From: Roseburia sp. CAG:10041_57
GTDB lineage: Bacteria > Bacillota > Clostridia > Lachnospirales > Lachnospiraceae
Reading direction: 5' to 3'
DNA length: 48,084 bases
Assembly: GCA_001916965.1 (NCBI GenBank)
Contig: MNTL01000055.1
Coordinates: 1-48,084 of the forward strand
The notes under the pieces were generated by a model, which was given only the letters and a program-made list of their open reading frames with translations, was not told the DNA's origin and made no database searches. The position numbers were made by a program, and so were the translations under genes. This document shows, piece after piece, positions 34,129-41,005 of the stretch. Positions within the stretch are counted from its first letter, which is position 1; each line of letters opens with the position of its first letter.

Positions 34129-34887
34129 ATGTATACAGTATTAGTAGTAGATGATGAACCAGCCAATTTACAGATGGTGGAATATACATTAAGTGATGAA
34201 TATGATGTCGTTCCGGTCAAAAGCGGACAAATGGCATTGAAATATCTGGAGAATAGCATACCGGATCTGATTCTGCTGGATATTCTTATGCCACAGATGG
34301 ATGGGTTTGAAGTATATCACAGAATCAGAGAGAAAGAAGCACTAAAGGACATCCCTGTTATCTTTCTGACTGCCGCCAATGATGTTGACACAGAAGAGAA
34401 CTGCTTTGAGATAGGCGCAGTGGATTTTATCGGTAAGCCTTTTGAACCAAAGATTGTACTGCGGCGTGTCAGACGTACACTGGAACTGATACATAAGAAT
34501 AGTGAGAAGGGATATGTCCTGAAACAGGATAATGTCCGTGATATAGAGACAGATAAAGAAAAGACACTTGCTGTAACAGTAAATGGAATGGATATCCGAA
34601 TATTCCAGTCGGAGATTTACTATATAGAAGTGTTTAATAATACCTGTATTATCAGGACTGTGAACCGGGAACTTTCAGTAAGGGAGACGCTTGACCGTAT
34701 GCAGCAGAGACTGGATGGGCATTTTGTCAGGGCAGGCAGAAGCTATCTGGTCAATGTAAGGTATGTTGCAGAGCTGGCTGATGATATGGTAATCATGCAG
34801 AATGGGAAGAGAATTAAGCTTCCAAGACGTAATAAGAAGGAAATCGGTCAGGAGATCTTATTAAAAGCCGGACATTTAAATATATAA
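34129..34887 (+). CDS. LytTR response regulator
   Basis: This 252-residue regulator has an N-terminal receiver (1-120) with Asp8 and Asp9, phospho-acceptor Asp51 (LLDILMPQMDG), Thr in FLTAAND and Lys in GKPFEP. The C-terminal LytTR DNA-binding domain is at about 150-250 (FQSEIYYIEVFNNTCIIRTV, then GHFVRAGRSYLVNVRYV). It is complete and the obvious acceptor for the HPt of the kinase two genes upstream. AAAGGA lies 5 bases before the ATG, 18 bases after the cyclase gene. LytTR proteins bind pairs of short direct repeats, and such a pair lies 11-42 bases after its stop codon, upstream of the next gene's promoter. Confidence 0.93.
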   Translation: MYTVLVVDDEPANLQMVEYTLSDEYDVVPVKSGQMALKYLENSIPDLILLDILMPQMDGFEVYHRIREKEALKDIPVIFLTAANDVDTEENCFEIGAVDFIGKPFEPKIVLRRVRRTLELIHKNSEKGYVLKQDNVRDIETDKEKTLAVTVNGMDIRIFQSEIYYIEVFNNTCIIRTVNRELSVRETLDRMQQRLDGHFVRAGRSYLVNVRYVAELADDMVIMQNGKRIKLPRRNKKEIGQEILLKAGHLNI

Positions 34888-34897
34888 ACATTTGTTG

Positions 34898-34929
34898 CCA
34901 TTTACCACAGAAAAAGACCATTCACCACA
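34898..34929 (+). promoter_or_regulatory. Candidate LytTR binding site: two 12-bp direct repeats
   Basis: CCATTTACCACA (34898-34909) and CCATTCACCACA (34918-34929) differ at one base and repeat with a 20-bp period. The second ends 6 bases before the -35 at 34936. Two direct repeats two helical turns apart just upstream of a -35 is the architecture of LytTR activator sites (as for AgrA). Confidence 0.6.
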
Positions 34930-34935
34930 AACCTA

Positions 34936-34963
34936 TTGAGATTCTCTTGCTTTTCTGTATACT
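34936..34963 (+). promoter_or_regulatory. Promoter of the pseudo-receiver LytTR gene
   Basis: TTGAGA (34936-34941), a 16-bp spacer and TATACT (34958-34963). It gives an untranslated leader of about 95 bases before ATG 35064. Confidence 0.6.
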
Positions 34964-35063
34964 GTAACTTGTGGATAAGAGGGATAAAGAAAAGAGAGAG
35001 AAGAGAGCAAATAGTAAGTGGTTCACGTATTGAACCGAATCCGTGCGACAAAGGATGGTTGTA

Positions 35064-35714
35064 ATGAGGACGATATTAGCCGTAGATGACAGAAAAGAAA
35101 TATTAGCTGGAATTGAGCAGCTTCTGTCCGGGGAATGTCAGGTCATAGCCGTGAGCAGCAGGGCGATGGCACTGAAATTCCTACAGCAGAGATTACCGCA
35201 TCTCGTACTGGTGAATACTGAGATGGCGGAAATGGACGGTTTACGACTATACGTTGAAATGAGGGAGAACGAGAAGTGGGAGAAGATACCGGTAGAGAAA
35301 ATTACATATCCTTTTGATGCAGCTGCATTGAAACAACGTGTGGAGATGTTGTTACTTGAAGGTGCGCAAGAGGATAACGCCTATCTCCCAGTGATCAAAG
35401 ATGGAAGGATCACAGAGATACCGGTAGATCAGATTGAGTGTGTTGAAATATATGATCAGGTCGTGATTGTCAGGCTGCAGTATCAGGAATTGCGAACCAG
35501 AATGACGGCAGGGCATATAAAGAAATGTTTAGGAGAACGGTTCCTGAATGTAGGAGATGGACTGCTGATCAATAAGAAGCTGATACAGAACGTGTCAGAA
35601 GGAATACTGTATATGAAGAGTGGCAGAGAACATGTACTGCCGTTATATGAGAGAAAGAAATTGACAGAACAAGTCAAAAAAATGTTATTGATTGAGAGAG
35701 CGGGCGAAGCGTAG
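35064..35714 (+). CDS. LytTR regulator with a degenerate pseudo-receiver
   Basis: This 216-residue protein is collinear with the preceding LytTR regulator (MRTILAVDD at its start, AMALKFLQ versus MALKYLE). Its receiver has lost function. The phospho-acceptor is Asn51 (LVLVNTEMAEMDG), the Thr/Ser switch segment of about 25 residues is deleted, and the conserved Lys is replaced (YPFDAAALKQRV versus KPFEPKIVLRRV). The LytTR domain (VDQIECVEIYDQVVIVRLQ, then GERFLNVGDGLLINKKLI) is intact. It should act without phosphorylation, perhaps dimerising with or antagonising its paralog. AAAGGA lies 8 bases before ATG 35064, and an in-frame GTG at 35043 is less likely. Confidence 0.85.
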   Translation: MRTILAVDDRKEILAGIEQLLSGECQVIAVSSRAMALKFLQQRLPHLVLVNTEMAEMDGLRLYVEMRENEKWEKIPVEKITYPFDAAALKQRVEMLLLEGAQEDNAYLPVIKDGRITEIPVDQIECVEIYDQVVIVRLQYQELRTRMTAGHIKKCLGERFLNVGDGLLINKKLIQNVSEGILYMKSGREHVLPLYERKKLTEQVKKMLLIERAGEA

Positions 35715-35717
35715 GAA

Positions 35718-35742
35718 AGAACCATGGGAGTGGTTCTTTTTT
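35718..35742 (+). terminator. Terminator of the signalling block
   Basis: AGAACCA (35718-35724) pairs with TGGTTCT (35731-35737), with T's continuing to 35742. It lies directly after the stop codon. Confidence 0.75.
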
Positions 35743-35889
35743 CGTAGTTGTTTACTACATTTAGTATTCTGTGAAATATTTCATTAAATAATAAATTAAA
35801 TGTTGTAATAAGGTTCCGGATATGGTAAAACTATAGTAGCAAAAGACAGTATTTTATATGCAGATTATGGGAAAGGGATGGTTATTAAA

Positions 35890-37386
35890 ATGAAGACAGG
35901 AAAGAATTACAAGTTCTGGTTTGCAACAGGTTCACAGGATTTATATGGAGATGAATGTCTGCGTAAAGTAGCAGAGCATTCCAGAATTATTGTTGAAGGA
36001 TTGAATCAGTCAGGCTTACTGCCATATGAGGTAGTGTGGAAGCCTACTTTAATTACCAATGAAGTAATCAGAAAGACATTTAATGATGCGAATGCAGATG
36101 CGGAATGTGCCGGCGTGATTACCTGGATGCACACATTCTCACCGGCTAAGTCATGGATTCTGGGATTGCAGGAATATAGAAAGCCATTGATGCATTTTCA
36201 TACACAGTTCAACGAAGAGATTCCTTATGATACCATTGATATGGATTTCATGAATGAGAATCAGTCTGCACATGGAGACCGTGAATATGGCCATATTGTC
36301 AGCAGAATGGGAATCGAGCGTAAGGTCGTAGTTGGATACTGGAAGAACCCGGAAGTGATTAAGAAGATTGCCCAGTGGATGGTAACTGCTGTAGGTGTTA
36401 TGGAATCTTCTCATATCCGTGTATGCCGTTTCGGTGACAACATGAACAATGTAGCTGTTACAGAAGGCGATAAGGTAGAAGCGCAGATTAAGTTTGGCTG
36501 GGAGATCGACCATTATAATGTAAATGATCTGGTTGAGTATGTAGACGCTGTACCGGCAGGTGATATCAGCGCATTGACAGATGAATATTACAGCAAGTAT
36601 CAGATTCTTACGGAAGGCAGGGATGCAGCAGAATTCAGAAAGCATGTAGAAGTACAGGCTGCGATTGAGATAGGATTGGAGAAATTCCTGACAGAGCATG
36701 ATTATCATGCAGTCGTGACACACTTTGGTATGCTTGGTGGTCTCAAGCAGCTTCCGGGTCTGGCAATCCAGAGACTTATGGAGAAGGGCTATGGCTTCGG
36801 TGCAGAAGGTGACTGGAAGACAGCAGCAATGGTTCGCCTTATGAAGATCATGGCTTCTAATGTAAAGGATGCAAAAGGTACTTCTTTCATGGAAGATTAT
36901 ACATATAACTTCGTACCTAGCAAAGAAGGTATTCTGGAAGCACATATGCTTGAGGTATGCCCAACAATTGCAGATGGTCCTGTTTCCATTAAGGTGTGCC
37001 CTCTTTCCATGGGTAACAGAGAAGATCCTGCAAGACTGGTATTTACATCCAAGACTGGTTCGGCAGTAGCTGCTTCTCTTGTAGATCTTGGCAACCGGTT
37101 CAGACTGATCATCAATGCAGTAGATTGTAAGAAGACAGAGAAGCCGATGCCTAAGCTTCCTGTTGCAACTGCTTTCTGGACACCACAGCCTGATCTGGCA
37201 ACAGGTGCAGAAGCATGGATTCTTGCAGGTGGTGCTCATCATACAGCATTTTCTTATGATCTGACCGTTGAACAGATGGTAGACTGGGCAGATGCTATGG
37301 GTATTGAAGCCGTTGTTATTGACAAGAATACAGACATCAGAACCCTCAAGAATGAATTGAGATGGAATGCGATTGCTTATAAGTAA
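35890..37386 (+). CDS. araA: L-arabinose isomerase
   Basis: This 498-residue enzyme converts L-arabinose to L-ribulose. The family opening KFWFATGSQDLYGDECLRKV is present, along with TWMHTFSPAKSWI, MHFHTQFNEEIPY and NQSAHGDREYGHI. The metal and active-site region is VTHFGMLGG to GFGAEGDWKTAAMVRLMK. The C-terminal GGAHHTAFSYD carries the last metal His. Length is normal. GGGATGG lies 8 bases before ATG 35890. ATG 35878 is in frame but abuts its ribosome binding site. No araB, araD or transporter is next to it. The large hairpin element begins about 7 bases after the stop. Confidence 0.95.
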   Translation: MKTGKNYKFWFATGSQDLYGDECLRKVAEHSRIIVEGLNQSGLLPYEVVWKPTLITNEVIRKTFNDANADAECAGVITWMHTFSPAKSWILGLQEYRKPLMHFHTQFNEEIPYDTIDMDFMNENQSAHGDREYGHIVSRMGIERKVVVGYWKNPEVIKKIAQWMVTAVGVMESSHIRVCRFGDNMNNVAVTEGDKVEAQIKFGWEIDHYNVNDLVEYVDAVPAGDISALTDEYYSKYQILTEGRDAAEFRKHVEVQAAIEIGLEKFLTEHDYHAVVTHFGMLGGLKQLPGLAIQRLMEKGYGFGAEGDWKTAAMVRLMKIMASNVKDAKGTSFMEDYTYNFVPSKEGILEAHMLEVCPTIADGPVSIKVCPLSMGNREDPARLVFTSKTGSAVAASLVDLGNRFRLIINAVDCKKTEKPMPKLPVATAFWTPQPDLATGAEAWILAGGAHHTAFSYDLTVEQMVDWADAMGIEAVVIDKNTDIRTLKNELRWNAIAYK

Positions 37387-37392
37387 GGAATA

Positions 37393-37582
37393 GTGACGGC
37401 GGCGCAGCTTGGAAGCGGAAGTGGGTCGGGAGGCTCAGATATTTCCTTTGAATCCACGCTCCCGCTCCGCTGCTCGATGTAGCGGATGCATAGGGTTGCG
37501 AATGCCTGTCGGCACCCGCGACCCAAGCACCGACACTCGCAGAGGGGATTCTCAGGAAACATTCTGAGCCTCCCTGTGTCAC
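37393..37582 (+). repeat. Structured hairpin element, copy A (after araA)
   Basis: This is a GC-rich ~190-base nested inverted repeat. The outer long stem is GGGAGGCTCAGA (37428-37439) with TCTGAGCCTCCC (37563-37574). It is extended by TTTCC/GGAAA and GAATCC/GGATTC. An outermost GTGAC/GTCAC pairs at the ends. Inside are a small hairpin CCGCT/AGCGG and a core hairpin CGG, GGGTTGCG, TGCC / GGCA, CGCGACCC, CCG (37483-37532). The plus strand of A aligns with the minus strand of copy B through both inner hairpins. The single wobble in the core (T-G) is allowed in RNA only on this strand. It has no coding capacity and no transposase ends that I recognise. Confidence 0.7.
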
Positions 37583-37683
37583 TGGGGGAGGCGAGGTGTA
37601 AGTAATGCGAATGGGAAGGTATGCTGTTGATGGTGGTAGGAAATTTGTACTGCTTGTGAATCGTGACAGAATAGGTTGTAGGA

Positions 37684-37974
37684 TTAACTGAAATAGAGGC
37701 GTTTGGGCTTTTCTACGTACTCCACTTCATCAAGTTGGGTGAAGGCGTCTATGAAGTCTTCGCGGATGGTGACGATGGCGTAGCTGTTGATAAGAGGCTC
37801 TACGTGGATAACGGAAGATTCCAGGCGCGTAAGCTGACCGTGGTATTTTACGATAAGTTCCCAGGTTCTTGCTACAGGGTTGTAACCCGTAGCAAGACCT
37901 GGGGATTTTTCTTTTTCCTCCGTAGTTGCCTGCAAGGCAAGATTTAGCAAATTTTCTAATTTCTGACTGGGCAT
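37684..37974 (-). CDS. Truncated S8-family peptidase: prodomain only
   Basis: This 96-residue protein corresponds to the N-terminal prodomain of the Lachnospiraceae/Csp-like S8 (subtilisin) peptidases: MPSQKLENLLNLALQATTEE, then GYNPVARTWELIVKYHGQL, SYAIVTIREDFID and YVEKPKRLYF. It stops exactly where the protease domain would begin, and no catalytic domain sequence follows in any frame downstream to 37600. A strong GGAGGT site lies 7 bases before ATG 37974. It is either a relic of a deleted protease gene or a stand-alone prodomain acting as inhibitor or folding helper for a protease elsewhere. It lies between the two structured elements. Confidence 0.65.
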   Translation of the reverse strand: MPSQKLENLLNLALQATTEEKEKSPGLATGYNPVARTWELIVKYHGQLTRLESSVIHVEPLINSYAIVTIREDFIDAFTQLDEVEYVEKPKRLYFS

Positions 37975-38006
37975 ATAAATTACCTCCATAAGAGTTACAT
38001 GAGTCC

Positions 38007-38209
38007 TGCGAAACGCTCCCTTATGAAATTAAATTGCCAGGATTCTATATATGCATAAGCAGGCACTCTGCAGCCGCCGGTACTTAGTGCGCGGAAGCCA
38101 TAAGGCTTTTGCACACTTATGTACCGCTGCGAGATGCAGCGTAGCGAGAGCGGGCCTGTGGTGCATATATAGAATCCCGGCAATTCTCTATTACTTCAGG
38201 CGTTTCGCA
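38007..38209 (-). repeat. Structured hairpin element, copy B (after the NTF2-like gene)
   Basis: This is a ~203-base nested inverted repeat. The outermost pair is TGCGAAACGC (38007-38016) with GCGTTTCGCA (38200-38209). The long stem AATTGCC, A, GGATTCTATATATGCA (38032-38055) pairs with TGCATATATAGAATCC, C, GGCAATT (38162-38185), giving 23 of 24 pairs. Inside are a GCTGC/GCAGC hairpin and a core hairpin CGGTAC/GTACCG with AGTG/CACT and AAGCC/GGCTT. The core's one mismatch is A-C on the plus strand but a G-U on the minus strand, so the RNA strand should be minus. It starts about 11 bases after the NTF2-like stop codon, as copy A does after araA. Confidence 0.72.
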
Positions 38210-38219
38210 AGCCTTCTAA

Positions 38220-38552
38220 TTACTTAGGGCGAACAGTCAGTCTTTTGATGAAGCCGTCCTTATCTGTTTCACGGACGGTAGCGATTGCCATGATATGATA
38301 ACCACCGAAGTTGGCAATGAATTCTGCCTGTTCTTTGTTTACAACTTCAGCTCCTATTATAGAATATTGCCGAAATCCGAATTTGTTACGGAAGAACATG
38401 TTAATGGCTTCTTTGCCATAGATATGATATTCTCTCTGATTGGAAGAGTTGGAGCAGTAGTCGCAGAGGATTCCATCTTTGGTGAATAAGTCCGCAAGAC
38501 CTGCAAAATCTTTATTTTCCATAGCTTCTATATATTTCTCAATTGGTTTCAT
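38220..38552 (-). CDS. NTF2/SnoaL-like protein
   Basis: This 110-residue protein has the cone-shaped NTF2-like fold: KYIEAMENKDFAGLADLFTK, then DGILCDY, YGKEAINMFFRNKFG, and AEFIANFGGYHIMAIATVRE. Family members include dehydratases, isomerases and cyclases acting on steroids or polyketides, as well as non-catalytic binding proteins. No active-site pattern can be assigned securely. It ends 11 bases before the structured element and starts 14 bases after the SDR gene's stop, with AAGGAGGA upstream, so it is the second gene of an SDR operon. Confidence 0.8.
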   Translation of the reverse strand: MKPIEKYIEAMENKDFAGLADLFTKDGILCDYCSNSSNQREYHIYGKEAINMFFRNKFGFRQYSIIGAEVVNKEQAEFIANFGGYHIMAIATVRETDKDGFIKRLTVRPK

Positions 38553-38566
38553 ATGCCAGATCCTCC

Positions 38567-39355
38567 TTAATATACCTTTTCAGAATTCAATAATGCGTCA
38601 GTACCGCCATCAACGAACATGATATTACCATTGATGCCGCTTGCCTTGTGTGATACCAGGAATATCATCACTTCTGCGATTTCCTCCGGGTCCATCAATG
38701 TTTCCAGACCGAATTTGGTAGGAATAGGAAGAGCGTTCAGTGCCATTTTGGCAGTTGTGCTCATGGTTGCTGTCATGGCAGTATTTACATTACCTGGTGC
38801 AATCGCATTGATGCGGACACCATTGGCAGCCCAGGAAGCAGAGACTCTTCTTACCCAGCGGGCAAGCGCATATTTGGTGGATACATAGAGGCTGTTGCCT
38901 ACGCTCAGACTGGATGAATCCAGTTCATTTACAAGTTCCAGAATTCTCTTCTCATCACCGATATTATTAAGAAGATCAACCAGATCCATTCTGCCGGCAC
39001 CCTGGGAAATCGTATTGGAGGCAGTAACTACGCAGCTTCCGTGCTTCTTTTCCAGAAGATCATAAGCGCCCTTGGCAATGGCAAGTGTTCCGAAGTAGTT
39101 CAGAGATACGATCAGAGACAGATTGCCGCATGCACCGGATACACCGGCATTGCAGATCATACCGTCCAGCCCATCGGGACAGAGTCTGTGCAGTTCATCA
39201 ATTGCCTTTTGCCTGCCGGCTTCTGATGCCAGATTGACACAGATATCGCCGCCTTTCAGATCAATGTTGATGACGCGATTGCCATCAGCTTCCAGTAATT
39301 CCTTTGTTTTGGCGCCGATTCCACTTGATGCGCCTGTAATTGCATATATGCCCAT
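38567..39355 (-). CDS. Short-chain dehydrogenase, 3-alpha-hydroxysteroid-dehydrogenase-like
   Basis: This 262-residue SDR has the cofactor motif TGASSGIGAKT (residues about 7-17), NAG at the start of strand 4, and catalytic Tyr and Lys in SLYVSTKYALARW. The overall pattern resembles the Comamonas 3-alpha-hydroxysteroid dehydrogenase/carbonyl reductase. The shared features are an Asp after the second strand (VINIDLKGGD), VSLNYFGTL, a 30-residue insertion before the active Tyr, WAANGVRINAIAPG, and a C-terminal FVDGGTDALLN. A steroid or bile-acid substrate is therefore possible but unproven. AGGAGGT precedes ATG 39355. It is cotranscribed with the NTF2-like gene and divergent from a MocR regulator. 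Confidence 0.85.
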   Translation of the reverse strand: MGIYAITGASSGIGAKTKELLEADGNRVINIDLKGGDICVNLASEAGRQKAIDELHRLCPDGLDGMICNAGVSGACGNLSLIVSLNYFGTLAIAKGAYDLLEKKHGSCVVTASNTISQGAGRMDLVDLLNNIGDEKRILELVNELDSSSLSVGNSLYVSTKYALARWVRRVSASWAANGVRINAIAPGNVNTAMTATMSTTAKMALNALPIPTKFGLETLMDPEEIAEVMIFLVSHKASGINGNIMFVDGGTDALLNSEKVY

Positions 39356-39466
39356 ATTTGTAACCTCCTGATTATTGTACTTGCTGTTTCTTATGTATCT
39401 CATTATAATGAAAAGTGGTATCTTATAAATAACCAAATTAAAGAAAAATCAGGAGACCAGATTGAA

Positions 39467-40873
39467 GTGTTGACTTATGATATATCAGAACGTGGTAATC
39501 TGACAATATATGAATATTTATATCGTTGTATTAAGGACGATATTATAAAAGGCAGACTCTCCCTTGGTGAGAAGCTTCCGTCCAAAAGGAAGATGGCGCA
39601 GCAGCATCAGATCAGCCTGAAAACGGTAGAGAACGCTTATGAACAGCTTTTGATGGAGGGCTATATCAGTGCAAGGGAGAAGAGCGGCTATTATGTGATG
39701 GAAGCAGAAGCAGGATATGAACCGCGGCGGCGGACTTCCTATACTGCAATGCAGACAGGAAGCCGGGGAGAAGAAGCTTCCAATATCACGATAGATCTGA
39801 CTTCCAACAGAGCCGCTATCGAGAAATTTCCGTATGATACATGGGCGAAAGTGATGCGAGGAATATTATCGGAGAAGGAGAATGTATTGCTGGATACGGT
39901 GCCTTTTGCCGGGGTATATGAGCTGAGAGTAGAGATTGCAAGGTATCTGTATGAATATCGTGGAATGGATGTGGAACCGGAGCAGATCATCATCGGAGCA
40001 GGGACGGAGTATTTGTATGGAAGACTTCTACAATTGCTGGGAAGGAACAGCATCTATGCCATAGAAGACCCGGGGTATCACAGATTTTCCAGAATTTATC
40101 ATGCCAATGATCTGCAATGGTGTTATGTGGAGATTGATGAGGATGGAATCGTAATAGATTCCCTTAAACAAAGTGGCGCTAATGTGGTGCATGTATCACC
40201 GGGACATCATTTTCCAACAGGGATTATCATGCCGGCAGGAAGACGGCAGGAGCTGCTGGCGTGGACGCAGGAAGAACTTGGAAGATACATTATTGAGGAT
40301 GATTATGACAGCGAATTCCGGTTCAGCAAGAGACCGGTTCCTTCGATTCAAAGTATGGATAAAAACCACAGAGTCATATATTTTAATACCTTTTCCAAGA
40401 CATTAGCACCCTCCATCCGTATCAGTTATATGGTGCTTCCACCAGCCTTGATGGATCGTTATGTCGGGACAATGAATTTCTATGCCTGTACCGTATCGGC
40501 TTTTGAGCAGTATGCACTGACAGAGTTCATGCACCAGGGATATTATGACAGACATATTCACAGGATGAAGAATTTCTACCGCAATAAAAGGGATAAAATA
40601 CTGGAAGTCCTGAAGGCTTCTCCACTGTATAAACAGGTAGAAATACTGGAAAAAGGCGCAGGGAATCATTTCCTGATGAGGATAAATACCGATTTGAGTG
40701 ATACGCAGCTTAAATGGGCAGCAGCCGGGAACGGTATACAGATAAGCTGTCTGTCAGAGTATTGTGAGTCAGATAAGGACAAGTATGCTCATATATTAAT
40801 TGTGAATTATTCAGACCTGGAAGAGAAGGGCTTTCGGACAGCTGTTGAAGTGTTATCCCAGATTATAAGTTAG
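39467..40873 (+). CDS. MocR/PdxR-type GntR regulator with aminotransferase domain
   Basis: This 468-residue protein has an N-terminal winged helix (residues about 12-80: LYRCIKDDIIKGRLSLGEKL, then PSKRKMAQQHQISLKTVENA). It is fused to a fold-type I aminotransferase domain with YAIEDPGYHRFSRI, IIEDDYDSEFRF and the PLP-lysine segment FNTFSKTLAPSIRISYM. Such regulators sense PLP or a PLP-amine adduct. The start is GTG 39467 (or TTG 39470), with AGGAG 11 bases upstream. The divergent SDR/NTF2-like operon is its probable target, with about 110 bases of shared intergenic DNA. Confidence 0.9.
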   Translation: MLTYDISERGNLTIYEYLYRCIKDDIIKGRLSLGEKLPSKRKMAQQHQISLKTVENAYEQLLMEGYISAREKSGYYVMEAEAGYEPRRRTSYTAMQTGSRGEEASNITIDLTSNRAAIEKFPYDTWAKVMRGILSEKENVLLDTVPFAGVYELRVEIARYLYEYRGMDVEPEQIIIGAGTEYLYGRLLQLLGRNSIYAIEDPGYHRFSRIYHANDLQWCYVEIDEDGIVIDSLKQSGANVVHVSPGHHFPTGIIMPAGRRQELLAWTQEELGRYIIEDDYDSEFRFSKRPVPSIQSMDKNHRVIYFNTFSKTLAPSIRISYMVLPPALMDRYVGTMNFYACTVSAFEQYALTEFMHQGYYDRHIHRMKNFYRNKRDKILEVLKASPLYKQVEILEKGAGNHFLMRINTDLSDTQLKWAAAGNGIQISCLSEYCESDKDKYAHILIVNYSDLEEKGFRTAVEVLSQIIS

Positions 40874-40886
40874 TTATAACTAACTT
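40867..40886. promoter_or_regulatory. Perfect 20-bp palindrome upstream of the ZIP promoter
   Basis: AAGTTAGTTATAACTAACTT overlaps the MocR stop codon and ends 6 bases before the -35 of the ZIP transporter gene. It may be a metalloregulator operator. A terminator role for the MocR gene is less likely because only TTATAG follows. Confidence 0.45.
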
Positions 40887-40891
40887 TATAG

Positions 40892-40920
40892 TTGTGTACA
40901 GGCTGAAATGATGTTATACT
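40892..40920 (+). promoter_or_regulatory. Promoter of the ZIP transporter gene
   Basis: TTGTGT (40892-40897), a 17-bp spacer and TATACT (40915-40920), about 85 bases before the start codon. Confidence 0.5.
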
Positions 40921-41005
40921 CTGTGTTGTGGATTGAGTCGCATGAGCGGTGAACGCACAGACAGCGATTGCATATATATAATGTAAGAAAGGTAAGGTGA
41001 TTGGG

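Noticed and set aside
36151..37242. 363-codon open frame antisense to araA
   Set aside because: It lies wholly inside araA, has no ribosome binding site and gives a Cys/His-rich sequence without family features. The codon pattern of araA explains it.
37393..38209. Insertion sequence or CRISPR array
   Set aside because: There is no transposase gene, and only two divergent copies with long internal pairing rather than short identical repeats with spacers.
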